In this document: in pieces, positions 46,749 through 55,912 of the stretch
Layout of the letters: each line of letters opens with the position of its first letter
Numbering within the stretch: the stretch's first letter is position 1
Source of the DNA: Acetivibrio cellulolyticus CD2
GTDB lineage: Bacteria; Bacillota; Clostridia; Acetivibrionales; Acetivibrionaceae
Length of the DNA stretch: 64,000 nt
Assembly: GCF_000179595.2 (NCBI RefSeq)
Contig: NZ_JH556657.1
Location: 692,017 to 756,016 of the forward strand
Direction of reading: 5' to 3'
Notes under the pieces: generated by a model
What the model was told of the DNA's origin: nothing
What the model saw: the letters and a program-made list of their open reading frames with translations, nothing else
Databases searched by the model: none
Program-made: the position numbers and the translations under genes

Positions 46749-47617
46749 GTTTCTACCTCCTTTTCGACGGTAGGCAATTGTTCTATAAGATTTTTATTAC
46801 CTTCTCTGGTTAAAATGGTAAAGGTAAAGGTAGCTGTAGTTACATTGCAGTGGGCGTATTTATTAACCTGTTCAGGAGTAGCTTCAAAAACCAGAGATTT
46901 GGCAAGAACACTCTGCATAAAATCCTTGCTGGTCATCGCTGCCTGTTTTTCCTCTTCTCCCAACTTTTGCACTTCACGATAAACTTCGTATATCGAATGC
47001 CCTTTTGAATTTAGCATATCTTTAACAAGTATTTTGTCAAAAAGTATTTCAGTTTTCATTCGTTTTGAAGAGCTTACCCCTGTACTAAAATATGGATTTT
47101 GTCCTACATCTGATGAAGGTGCAGTATTTTCGTCATATTCCTGAGTAACCCTGACCCTCACATAGTCCCCAGGCATAAGGACATCCCCTCCGCACTTGTC
47201 ATAGTCATAAGGCACAGTCAAAACCTCTGTTTCTTTTGACAGGCTATACAGCCATTCGTTTCTTATAGGCTTCGTTTCGGTCAATTGATCAAAATATACA
47301 GGTGTGTTGTATCTTAAAAAGTATGCCGAGTATTTGTTTAAAACCTCACCAACTTTATCATACGTAACCATTTTATCCTTGAAATCACTTTTCAAAATTT
47401 TCCCCTTTTCAAGCATTTTTTCAGTCAAAAGAGCTTGGGCAGGAATTCCCTCCGCTGGCTTTACAACCACGATTTCTATAACTTCTTTTGCGTCACTGTT
47501 GACATTATTTAAATACATAAAAGATACAATTACCACAACTACACTTACAAGCACTGCAATTATTTTCTTTGGCAGGTTGCTTCCTGGTTTTATGTTCTTT
47601 ATACTGTTTACGTCCAT
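46721..47617 (-). CDS. cpaB-like: CpaB/RcpC-like SAF-domain protein
   Basis: The product has 298 residues, with ATG behind AGAGGAGG. One membrane segment (about 18-38, IIAVLVSVVVVIVSFMYL) is followed by an extracytoplasmic SAF-type domain (about 50-150, with GIPAQALLTEKML and LMPGDYVRVRV), and a C-terminal domain that could bind wall polymers. In Gram-negative Tad systems CpaB supports the secretin; in this Gram-positive locus, which has no secretin gene, it may guide the pilus through the wall. Confidence 0.8.
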   Translation of the reverse strand: MDVNSIKNIKPGSNLPKKIIAVLVSVVVVIVSFMYLNNVNSDAKEVIEIVVVKPAEGIPAQALLTEKMLEKGKILKSDFKDKMVTYDKVGEVLNKYSAYFLRYNTPVYFDQLTETKPIRNEWLYSLSKETEVLTVPYDYDKCGGDVLMPGDYVRVRVTQEYDENTAPSSDVGQNPYFSTGVSSSKRMKTEILFDKILVKDMLNSKGHSIYEVYREVQKLGEEEKQAAMTSKDFMQSVLAKSLVFEATPEQVNKYAHCNVTTATFTFTILTREGNKNLIEQLPTVEKEVETWINSNKKE

Positions 47618-47636
47618 ATAGACCTCCTCTAATGCT

Positions 47637-48998
47637 TTAGAACTGGAATAGATTTTTTAATATATCTAAATAGTAATTTTTATACACGCTGTTTGTATTA
47701 CATATCCGTTCCCCACTACTTGTCTGCAAATCATAATCCTTTGAATAAGGTATCATGCCGCCGCTTTGGTATTCTCCCTTGGATATTCCGCTAATGTCAT
47801 TTAATATTTCACATGTAAACTCAGGAGAAAACTTTTTGCCGTGATGTCTGTTGTTTTCATTATACTTTGAGACTATGATCCTGCTCTTTGTTCTAAATAG
47901 CAATGTATCTTTTAATATGCTTTCTTCAACGGCCTTAACAGTATTTATAACGGAATAAAGATTATTATTTACGCATAGCCCGATACTGTCAATCTGCGTG
48001 ATAATATCAGGAAAATGTTTTAAAATTTCTATCGGAAGATCTATTAAAACCAGATTGTATTTCATTCTTAGTAGACTGATAAGACTTAAAACCCTTTTAT
48101 AATCCATAGCTTCCAGTATTCTGTCCTTGCTGGAAACAGAATATGCCAATGCTATTAGGGATAAATTTTCATTTATCATGCATGAATTGATATCATAAGA
48201 CTCCGGCTTCATAAGGCAGCGGATAAGAGAATATCCTAAATCTGAGTTTATCTCAACTTCATCACCGAACTTTGTAAAAAAAAGATTAGTTCCTCTATAA
48301 ACAGTGTCCATGTCTAAAATCATAACAGAAAGACCCTGGTTACTTGCAACCGATGCAATATTTGCAATAGTTCCGGTTACACCAGAGCCTCTATGTCCGG
48401 TAATAATTACTACCTTTCTAGAATCCTTTAAACTTAATAGTGTTTTTTCATTACTCTTCTCCTTAGGACGTAAAAGCTTACTGCCCTCCTCAGGCTTGCT
48501 TTCCAGCTCAAGTCCCTGCCTGGCCCCTGGTTTAAATTTATCAAAAATCGACCGGGGCTTTTTTAACATAACCGTATCATCAATTGGTTGCTTAATAGAC
48601 CTATTATCTTCCTGACTGGAGGTCTTTGATATACAAAAATCAATAAGAGCCATAACAGGTATCTTAACCTGATCGGTTAAAAAAACATGAAACCTGCCAT
48701 CACTTCCGAAAACCGTTTTAAAAACCGTCTCCAATGCAGGATCCTTAGTCATGAATTTAAACTCCGAACGACGGTTTAATATCGGCTTTAGTCCTTCTAA
48801 TATCCCACTGAAATTTTGATAGTCATTAATCATACCTTGATCTGTCAGTAAAATCGAATCATATTCGAGGTAGTTTTTTGATAAGAAATTCAGAGCCTCT
48901 GCAATAGATGCTTCAGACCTCACAACGGTAATACTATTCCTCTCCAATGCCTGCTTTACTGCATCAGAGTTGGCACCTGCTATCAAATACAAGTTCAT
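47637..48998 (-). CDS. tadZ-like: TadZ/CpaE-like protein with atypical P-loop
   Basis: The product has 453 residues; start 48998 follows TGGGGGTATTT. The N-terminal about 130 residues look like the receiver-like domain of TadZ/CpaE (LYLIAGANSDAVKQALER start). A variable linker rich in Lys/Glu leads to the MinD-like domain (about 195-450) with IITGHRGSGVTGTIANIA. This has glycines at the P-loop but lacks its Lys; LILDMDT and LVLIDLP strands follow. Atypical P-loops are known in TadZ proteins. It probably marks the site of pilus assembly. Confidence 0.8.
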   Translation of the reverse strand: MNLYLIAGANSDAVKQALERNSITVVRSEASIAEALNFLSKNYLEYDSILLTDQGMINDYQNFSGILEGLKPILNRRSEFKFMTKDPALETVFKTVFGSDGRFHVFLTDQVKIPVMALIDFCISKTSSQEDNRSIKQPIDDTVMLKKPRSIFDKFKPGARQGLELESKPEEGSKLLRPKEKSNEKTLLSLKDSRKVVIITGHRGSGVTGTIANIASVASNQGLSVMILDMDTVYRGTNLFFTKFGDEVEINSDLGYSLIRCLMKPESYDINSCMINENLSLIALAYSVSSKDRILEAMDYKRVLSLISLLRMKYNLVLIDLPIEILKHFPDIITQIDSIGLCVNNNLYSVINTVKAVEESILKDTLLFRTKSRIIVSKYNENNRHHGKKFSPEFTCEILNDISGISKGEYQSGGMIPYSKDYDLQTSSGERICNTNSVYKNYYLDILKNLFQF

Positions 48999-49073
48999 AA
49001 ATACCCCCATTAAGCATCACCAGAATCATGTATCTAACTAGTGCTTTTAAAAGCCTGTTACGAGGCAATACAT

Positions 49074-49718
49074 TTAAACAGCATTCTCCAGTTTATTGAT
49101 ATAGTCATATAGGATTATATTATTTTGTCTCATAATATTACTGATCTCAATTCCATATTCAAAACTTTTTCCAAACTCGGCTTTTCTTACAACCCTTCCT
49201 TTAAAACTGCATTTCTCATTTTTACTCAGGTTTATGCTGATATACACATTGCTGTTCAAATCAAGGTCACTTGAGCAATCAAGTCTTAGGCCTTCAAAGC
49301 TCAAATCCCTTATAATTACCGCCCTTCCCATTTCCTCAGCATCCTTCTTAATACTTCCTGAAAGACTGACAAAATAACGGCTTTTCTTTCTCATATTCTC
49401 GCGCTTTTTAATATCCTTCAGCTTTAAAATAATTTCCACAGCCAAACCATGCTTAATAGACATTATCTCTCCATCTGCCCAGTATACCTCATTGGATTTC
49501 AGAAAACTTACAACAAGATGGTCATTCGTACGGAATTTTTCTCTTTCAATTACATCATCTATAGCAATTTTTATCTGCTCACCTTCAATTTTCTCTACTT
49601 GAGCTTCAAAAAATTCATCATACTCATAGTGTTTTAGCTTGATCCTGGAGTCTTTCTCTACTAATTTAGTGACATTTGAACTATTAAAAAAAGAACTCAA
49701 AAAAGATTTTACTGACAT
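49074..49718 (-). CDS. PilZ domain c-di-GMP receptor
   Basis: The product has 214 residues, with ATG behind GAAGGGAGAAG. The N-terminal half (about 20-100) resembles the YcgR-type flap domain. The PilZ domain (about 105-210) has the RxxxR-type motif in KRENMRKKSRY and the D-x-S-x-x-G motif in IRDLSFEGL, the two c-di-GMP contact sites. It is the first gene of the pilus operon, 75 nt ahead of tadZ, so c-di-GMP probably regulates pilus function. Confidence 0.88.
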   Translation of the reverse strand: MSVKSFLSSFFNSSNVTKLVEKDSRIKLKHYEYDEFFEAQVEKIEGEQIKIAIDDVIEREKFRTNDHLVVSFLKSNEVYWADGEIMSIKHGLAVEIILKLKDIKKRENMRKKSRYFVSLSGSIKKDAEEMGRAVIIRDLSFEGLRLDCSSDLDLNSNVYISINLSKNEKCSFKGRVVRKAEFGKSFEYGIEISNIMRQNNIILYDYINKLENAV

Positions 49719-49965
49719 TTTACACTTCTCCCTTCATATTCTTAGAATATATTTATACAACATTTTTTATACAGCTTTGACTGTTAAATCTGGAAAACTC
49801 CCATAACACTGGATAGCGAAATTAACTAATGATGATATCGACAAAACCTCTTAAATAAATAATAGAAATTACAAATTTATAATTTGGGTAAAATAATTTT
49901 ATTGCGGGTAAAGTGTTGTTTTCCATTTTTCGGACAGGTTTTATTAATGCATATTAACTGAAAGC
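49719..49965. other. Promoter region of the pilus operon, no gene seen
   Basis: AT-rich, between the PilZ gene start and the IS3-family remnant. No clear promoter or operator could be marked by eye. Confidence 0.4.
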
Positions 49966-50109
49966 TTAAAATATCTCTAAATATCTATATCTGACCATCT
50001 TTAATCTTTCAAAATATTTAAATCTAAATTCGAACGGTGAAATATAACCAATCCCTGTATGGCGACGTTGTCGGTTATAATAAACCATTTCTGACACCCT
50101 TTCGTAGTG
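49966..50109 (-). pseudogene. C-terminal remnant of an IS3-family transposase
   Basis: 48 minus-strand codons read YERVSEMVYYNRQRRHTG then IGYISPFEFR to a stop, the typical end of IS3-family OrfB (Y-N-x-x-R-R-H ... SP-x-E). The frame is closed by a stop just upstream, so only the tail of the element is left. It marks the border of the MACPF-P47 locus and hints that this locus was acquired. Confidence 0.7.
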
Positions 50110-50326
50110 ATTTTATTTTGCACTACTTTTGGCTCTCCAGCAAATCGGTTATAGGTTATGAGTAATAAGTATTTAAAAGTAACATATATTTATAATTATA
50201 AAATATATTGCTTTATACTAAAAATCTTTGTATATGTTGTGTAATATCTAATTCTAACATACCAAAAATATGGTGTTGTGGCTATACCCCAATAGCTACA
50301 GCTAACTTAAACAGGAGGGAAATAAT
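50110..50326. other. Region upstream of the 137-residue protein, no gene seen
   Basis: AT-rich sequence between the IS remnant and the first gene of the MACPF-P47 pair. It ends in the ACAGGAGGG ribosome site. No promoter could be marked reliably. Confidence 0.4.
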
Positions 50327-50740
50327 ATGGCAGAAAAAAGTCTATCCAAAAAAGTAACTACAACTGGTGAAGTAACTTTCGAAGGATATTTAGACAAAAA
50401 GGAAAATAAGTTTACTTATGTATTGAATGAGGTTGATAACGATAGTACTTTTAAAGGCACGTTATTAATTATTAACTCTGAAAATGGTGCATCTGACTTA
50501 TATAATGCAACAATATCATTATATGAGAATGATGGAAAAAATCCAACTGATACTAAAATAATAAATCAAATACATGAAAATCAAACTCAAAAAGAGATTA
50601 ACAGTAAAAATACATTTACGTTCACTTTATTAAAGGGTACCAAAAATGCTAAAATTGTATGTGATTTTTCTACTGATTCATTATCACCATATTTTACTGT
50701 TGAATTAGACTTTAATATAGTTACTACAATAACAATATAA
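50327..50740 (+). CDS. Small beta-rich protein preceding the MACPF-P47 protein
   Basis: The product has 137 residues, with ATG behind a strong AGGAGGG. It has no signal peptide and no Cys other than one near the C-terminus. Its alternating pattern (GEVTFEGYLD, FKGTLLIINSENG, NTFTFTLLKG, YFTVELDFNIVTTITI) suggests an all-beta fold. The family is not recognised. It lies 40 nt upstream of the giant protein on the same strand, with no terminator between, so the two are very probably co-expressed and may work as a two-component toxin. Aegerolysins, small beta partners of some MACPF proteins, are of similar size, but I see no matching sequence. Confidence 0.72.
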   Translation: MAEKSLSKKVTTTGEVTFEGYLDKKENKFTYVLNEVDNDSTFKGTLLIINSENGASDLYNATISLYENDGKNPTDTKIINQIHENQTQKEINSKNTFTFTLLKGTKNAKIVCDFSTDSLSPYFTVELDFNIVTTITI

Positions 50741-50780
50741 AGTCCATGATATTATTAGCGTTCCAGGGATGTATATAGTT

Positions 50781-53700
50781 ATGAATGGGGATTTTCATTT
50801 TTACGGAACTGGCACAGCTGCAATAGGTAGTGGCTTGGATGAAGAAAGGGTGTTGTCGATGTTACCATTAAACATTAAACTTGGCACAAGTATAAACTTG
50901 ACTTTAGGATTTAACCCCGATTGGGTACCGGGCGATCCGGATAAGACGGGGCTTTTCTTTTCACCAATGCTTTCCTTGGAGGAGAAAGATTTCGATTTTC
51001 CATCGGATACAGATTCGTTTTGGAGCTATCCTCAAATATCCATTTATGACACTGCTGAAAGTCTGTTAAGTAATCTTTTCCCATTTAAAGTTATTGGTTC
51101 TTTAGTTAGAAGTGCTGATGAAGAAATCACTACAGGTTCATTACTTATAGGTGATCATGATTGTAATGAAGCTATCCAGTCTCTTTCTAAAACACTTGGT
51201 GTGAATATTGGTAATTCCAATTATGGTTTTGTACTTGTGCAGTTGAGGAAAGAAATAGGATCTGTTTCTCATCCCACAGTAAAGAATGGCATTACACTTT
51301 ATCCCCATCCATTGAGGCCTGACAAGAGTTTTGGAGTGGTTGACAAATTTCGTTCAAATCTTATTAAATTGCGTTCCCCTATTGGAACTGATGGACATTT
51401 TGATCCATCACAATTTACAGTGGAGCATGCACAGAAATATCTTAGTTCATTTCAAACATATGGAACTCATTTTATTTCGCAGGTCATGTTTGGCGACTGT
51501 ATTTTCCAGGTCTTTGCTTATGAGCAAAACAAGTTTAAATCGGTAAAAAGAGCTTTCAATTCTAATAATTTTACCGGAGAAAATGCAATGAACTTTTTAA
51601 TGTATACAACTGATGCTAATACCGGCACTTATGGATATGTAAAAGAATATGGAAATATTTTATCATTCAGCGGTGACCTGAAACTAAAGAATGATCTTGA
51701 GGCTAATGTCTGGCAGGATAAATATTGGAGTGAAAATAATAGTATTTTTGCCCCTTATATCGACGGTTGCAATATCAATAGCTTGATTTTAAATAGTGAA
51801 TATACGGAGATAGCCCCAATAAATTACAACCTAACAACTCTGGCTATTTTCTTGGAATTTGAGAGACGAAAAGCTTGGAAGCGTGTATTTAAATCTGCAA
51901 TGGTTCAAAAATTCAAACAAGCTATTACTCCTCACTTTGAAAGTTATTTTCCATATAGTGATTCTACCTTACCCTCATATAATGATATTCCAGGATTTGT
52001 ATCAACTATTGCTACAACCAATGTAAATACTTACAAACCTATTATAGATCTTGGTGATTTGCAATTTGTTGCTTCAGAAAAAAATTGCAAATTTACATTG
52101 TGTGCTAATATGATTTCTTCCACATCAAGTGAAATACAGATTCCCGGTAACGATATTATGTTCGCTTTTCAAACGGCAAAACTTGAAAGCAATGAAAATA
52201 TTACAAACATCATTATCGATGACGATGCTTTTTTTGATTATTCAATCTCTTGTTTCAGTTTTTATGGTTGTTTACAGATTTCTAACCGTTCCTGCACAAG
52301 AAGTGAAACTATATGTGATGGATTAAGATATGTTTGTGACAATATTAATGAATATGGAAGATATCTTGTTTCTATAAAAGATGATATTCGCATTGCTCCA
52401 GATGTAAAATATTTACCTAGATTAAAAGACAATTTATCATTCGCCTATACCTATGCCGATTCAATAATTGGTGGATGTAATTATACAAATAGAAATGATC
52501 CTTCATACAAATTTGCAGAAGAAGCTATGCGCTGGCTTGGTGAAATTATCCCTGATGATTGCACAGATATGGATATGATCGAATTGAGAGTTTCTGCCCT
52601 TGATGCTGTCCGTATGGTTAAAAATCCTTCTCAAGGGACATTCGTGCCGCTGTTGCCACCTGAAAATTATCAGCAACAAGTAACAAACATTCTAAATTAT
52701 TCTGATGCAATAACTGCTCAAATAAATCAATATCAAGAGATTATCGATACCCGCAAAACACAGGAACTGATTATTGATGTCGGTAAAACTTTGAATGATG
52801 ACATTATTCAAACAGGCCAACTTCTTGTAAAATTTATTCAAGCAAACGCCGATCAACAACGTGACCTTTCCTCTTACTACCAGTCAGTTATCAGCCAGAA
52901 ACAAGATGAGTTACGTCTAGCCAACGATAACATCAACAAAATGCAAATAAGTGTTGATGAACAAAGAATTAACGTTAGTAATGCAGTAGAAGCCTACAAA
53001 CAAGCTGTTAGCAATTGGGAGACACAACAAGAAATTCAATTTGGTCTGGATGTTGCAACAACTTTTTTTTCTGCTGTTACATCTATTATTATTCCGGCAA
53101 GTTCCATCAATGCTGTCAAGGAATTAGGTCTGACCTTCCAACGGATACAGAAGTTGCTAAATATTTTAAATAACACCTACAAGGTTTACACTACTGTTAA
53201 CGCTGACTACAAATCCTTGAATAATGCACAAACAGCTTTAAATGATCTTGATGGCTGTGATTTTGACGTAAACAGTTACCTAGCTTGGGATGAGCTAAAT
53301 ACTAATATGACGTGTATTTTAAATTGTGGACCTAATATTGATGCCAAATCGGAATTGCAAAAAGAATTTAGCATTCTTGTTTTAAGAGGTAAAGCTTTAT
53401 TGAGTGCAAAAAACTCCGCTACACAGATAGCTAAAGAAGTTTATGACCAGCAGCGTTTGAATTCTTTAAGTCAGTTTCAACAAGTGCGTCTTGATCAATT
53501 GTCTGATTCTCTAAAACCTGAAAACATTCCTTCTTTAAACCCATTATCGCTCGATTTGATTGGTATGACTAGTAGTTTAATTTTCTTACGTACTCAAATG
53601 CTCGGAACTTTGGCAAAGACTTTTTTACTTCAGGACCAATCGTTACAGTATCGTAACCTTCAGCCTGCTACAGTTATAAACTCTTTTGATTTGTTGAATT

Positions 53701-55838
53701 TTAAGGGAGCAATTGTTAATCAGCAACAAAATACCATGAATGCTCTTACAAAATTGAAAGCTATACAAGAATCAACAACAACTGAGATTAATGTATGCGT
53801 AAAAGTTCCAGTGAATAATTTAATTGATGGCAATTCCTATAGTCTCAATATCACTCCGGATAACATAAACTTCTACGAATATGTATGTGCCAGAGTCCAA
53901 TCAGTAGTTGTTAATATTGATGGTATTTCTTCAACAGAAAGCGGTAAGTATATTGTTAAATTGGATTATCCAGGCAATTCTTTTGTGGATAGAGATACGG
54001 AACGAAATCCGATTTTTTTCAGAACGGTTGCCAGAGAGCGTATTTATGAGTTCATTGCAGGAACAAATGAACCTAATTTTTCTGATAAGGGGCAGAGTTG
54101 GTCAGATGGTGTAAACCCAATAAGCCCGTTTTCCACATGGAATATCAGCTTACCTAATACCTCCATCAATAAAGGCCTTAAATTTAATGATGTTTTCGCA
54201 GACGTATCTTTAAAATTCATACTTAATGCGAGAATTGTGGATACAGCGGTATTGCATGGGGAAATGTCTATACCTCTTGTAGCAGAAAAAGCTTATATTC
54301 CTTTGAATGCGATGTCTGATGAAGTTCCTTCTGTTTCACCTGACACACCTCCGATTGAAAGCTTAATAGGAAATATGAGTAATTGTACTGTTTTAAACGG
54401 TTGGGACGTAGTGTTTAATATGGCATTGAATAAAATTCAATCAGCTTTAAATGAACAGTATGATCAACTAAAAGAAAGTACTAGTTATGCCACTATAATC
54501 GACGTAACAACCGAATCTCATCCAACCAGCAAATTAACTACTTATAAAAAATTCAAAGTAACATACGGTTATCCTAAATTATCCTTTATGGAAAATGATA
54601 CAGTTAATATAAATTTGGAGATCCCAATTCTAGATGGCTATGTACAAAATGGTTCTCAAAATACTGATCAGGATATTGATTGGGATGATCCTGTTGTGGT
54701 TGATCCGGATGCTTTGATTCTTGCTACTGTTCCTTTAGGCCAAATTGAAGGAACAGGGAATAGCGATCAGAGTAAAGTTTTAAGTATTGCTATAGATATG
54801 CAAGCAGGGACTTTCACCAGCAAAAATATGACTGTTGATAATGACGATGATAAATCCGCTTTCAATACATCATTAATAAATTACTTTACCAACAATAAAG
54901 TCCAATTTATATTAAACTCTTTGGATTTAAGTAATATAAGCATACTACCAGATCTTTGCCCCAATAAATTTTTATTTAAAACACTAATCACAAGAACATG
55001 TAAAAACCGAATTTTACAGTTATTTATTACAACAGCTAATAGAGATGCACAAAGCTATAGTCAAGCATTTATCAATAATGTAGATGAACCTATTCCATTA
55101 GGTAATGAGTGTAGTCTGATGATTAGCAGCAAGGTATTTTTTGACAACGTACTGCCTAATAGTTTGAACACCAACGGGTGGTGCCTGATTGGTATAAATC
55201 CAGGCAATATAACTGGAAGTTGGAATGCTAAATTTACTCAGGGAAATCTAGCTGCGAATGTTGATTTGAGTTCTTTAAATCATAGTGAGACTACATACTC
55301 TGGTGACGGTTATTGCACTAATAATGATTATAGTTATTTTGTGTCACAGGTAAATAATAGTGTTGATGGAATGACTTTATTTCCAAATACAAATGCTATA
55401 GGCCTAGAATTCCATCGTATAATGACACAATCTTATACTGAACATATAATAACTACCTATCCTAGTGGAAATACGGATGAAACGGATAATCCCTTAAGCA
55501 CTGACTATACACTAGATATAAATGCAAATATGTCTATCGGAATTACTGGTACGGGTATGGAACAAAAGATTAGTATAAGCATGAGTGATGATTCCTGTGT
55601 TGTTTCAGGGCATCTTTCAGGAGGAGGACCTTGTGGCTGTGATGATTTGGATGCCCGGTTCAATCAACAAATAAACCAACAGCTACCAGGACAAATTGTT
55701 GGGCACATGAACATTAGTTTTAATGAGATTTCTCTTTTTGCCCTCAAGAACCTATTATTTGTAAACAATAATTATATTAATTTTAAATCAGCTAATATAC
55801 CCGGAGATTTTCTTATTACCGGTAACTTTAATCAGTAG
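50781..55838 (+). CDS. Giant MACPF - helical - P47 (TULIP-like) fusion protein, probable pore-forming toxin
   Basis: The product has 1685 residues from ATG 50781, which lies behind CCAGGGATG; an in-frame ATG 12 nt upstream is possible. Residues about 1-400 hold a MACPF signature (YGTHFISQVMFGD, Tyr227), the hallmark of perforin-like pore formers. Residues about 630-825 are long helices/coiled coil with a hydrophobic stretch at 754-779 (DVATTFFSAVTSIIIP), like the membrane hairpin of alpha-pore toxins. From about 1200 the sequence follows the botulinum P47 family: NGWDVVFNMALNKIQ (from Asn1206), IPILDGYV, NRD at 1420-1422 and LMISSKVFF. There is no signal peptide, so release would need lysis or a dedicated route. 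Domain calls are from memory of these families; the fusion looks unusual. Confidence 0.82.
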   Translation: MNGDFHFYGTGTAAIGSGLDEERVLSMLPLNIKLGTSINLTLGFNPDWVPGDPDKTGLFFSPMLSLEEKDFDFPSDTDSFWSYPQISIYDTAESLLSNLFPFKVIGSLVRSADEEITTGSLLIGDHDCNEAIQSLSKTLGVNIGNSNYGFVLVQLRKEIGSVSHPTVKNGITLYPHPLRPDKSFGVVDKFRSNLIKLRSPIGTDGHFDPSQFTVEHAQKYLSSFQTYGTHFISQVMFGDCIFQVFAYEQNKFKSVKRAFNSNNFTGENAMNFLMYTTDANTGTYGYVKEYGNILSFSGDLKLKNDLEANVWQDKYWSENNSIFAPYIDGCNINSLILNSEYTEIAPINYNLTTLAIFLEFERRKAWKRVFKSAMVQKFKQAITPHFESYFPYSDSTLPSYNDIPGFVSTIATTNVNTYKPIIDLGDLQFVASEKNCKFTLCANMISSTSSEIQIPGNDIMFAFQTAKLESNENITNIIIDDDAFFDYSISCFSFYGCLQISNRSCTRSETICDGLRYVCDNINEYGRYLVSIKDDIRIAPDVKYLPRLKDNLSFAYTYADSIIGGCNYTNRNDPSYKFAEEAMRWLGEIIPDDCTDMDMIELRVSALDAVRMVKNPSQGTFVPLLPPENYQQQVTNILNYSDAITAQINQYQEIIDTRKTQELIIDVGKTLNDDIIQTGQLLVKFIQANADQQRDLSSYYQSVISQKQDELRLANDNINKMQISVDEQRINVSNAVEAYKQAVSNWETQQEIQFGLDVATTFFSAVTSIIIPASSINAVKELGLTFQRIQKLLNILNNTYKVYTTVNADYKSLNNAQTALNDLDGCDFDVNSYLAWDELNTNMTCILNCGPNIDAKSELQKEFSILVLRGKALLSAKNSATQIAKEVYDQQRLNSLSQFQQVRLDQLSDSLKPENIPSLNPLSLDLIGMTSSLIFLRTQMLGTLAKTFLLQDQSLQYRNLQPATVINSFDLLNFKGAIVNQQQNTMNALTKLKAIQESTTTEINVCVKVPVNNLIDGNSYSLNITPDNINFYEYVCARVQSVVVNIDGISSTESGKYIVKLDYPGNSFVDRDTERNPIFFRTVARERIYEFIAGTNEPNFSDKGQSWSDGVNPISPFSTWNISLPNTSINKGLKFNDVFADVSLKFILNARIVDTAVLHGEMSIPLVAEKAYIPLNAMSDEVPSVSPDTPPIESLIGNMSNCTVLNGWDVVFNMALNKIQSALNEQYDQLKESTSYATIIDVTTESHPTSKLTTYKKFKVTYGYPKLSFMENDTVNINLEIPILDGYVQNGSQNTDQDIDWDDPVVVDPDALILATVPLGQIEGTGNSDQSKVLSIAIDMQAGTFTSKNMTVDNDDDKSAFNTSLINYFTNNKVQFILNSLDLSNISILPDLCPNKFLFKTLITRTCKNRILQLFITTANRDAQSYSQAFINNVDEPIPLGNECSLMISSKVFFDNVLPNSLNTNGWCLIGINPGNITGSWNAKFTQGNLAANVDLSSLNHSETTYSGDGYCTNNDYSYFVSQVNNSVDGMTLFPNTNAIGLEFHRIMTQSYTEHIITTYPSGNTDETDNPLSTDYTLDINANMSIGITGTGMEQKISISMSDDSCVVSGHLSGGGPCGCDDLDARFNQQINQQLPGQIVGHMNISFNEISLFALKNLLFVNNNYINFKSANIPGDFLITGNFNQ

Positions 55839-55863
55839 ATTTGTAAAATCTTTTGGAACTTGC

Positions 55864-55912
55864 AAAAATCAGGCTGTACTACCCTTTCAAATGGTGGTAT
55901 AGCTTGATTTTT
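55864..55912 (+). terminator. Terminator of the MACPF-P47 unit
   Basis: A 20-bp stem with G-U pairs, 55864-55883 with 55893-55912 (AAAAATCAGGCTGTACTACC arm), has a 9-nt loop and ends in TTTTT. It lies 25 nt past the stop. Confidence 0.85.

Noticed and set aside
50327..50740. Aegerolysin partner of a pleurotolysin-type pair
   Set aside because: Size and position would fit, but none of the aegerolysin sequence patterns I know are present. Only the general two-component idea is kept, as inference.
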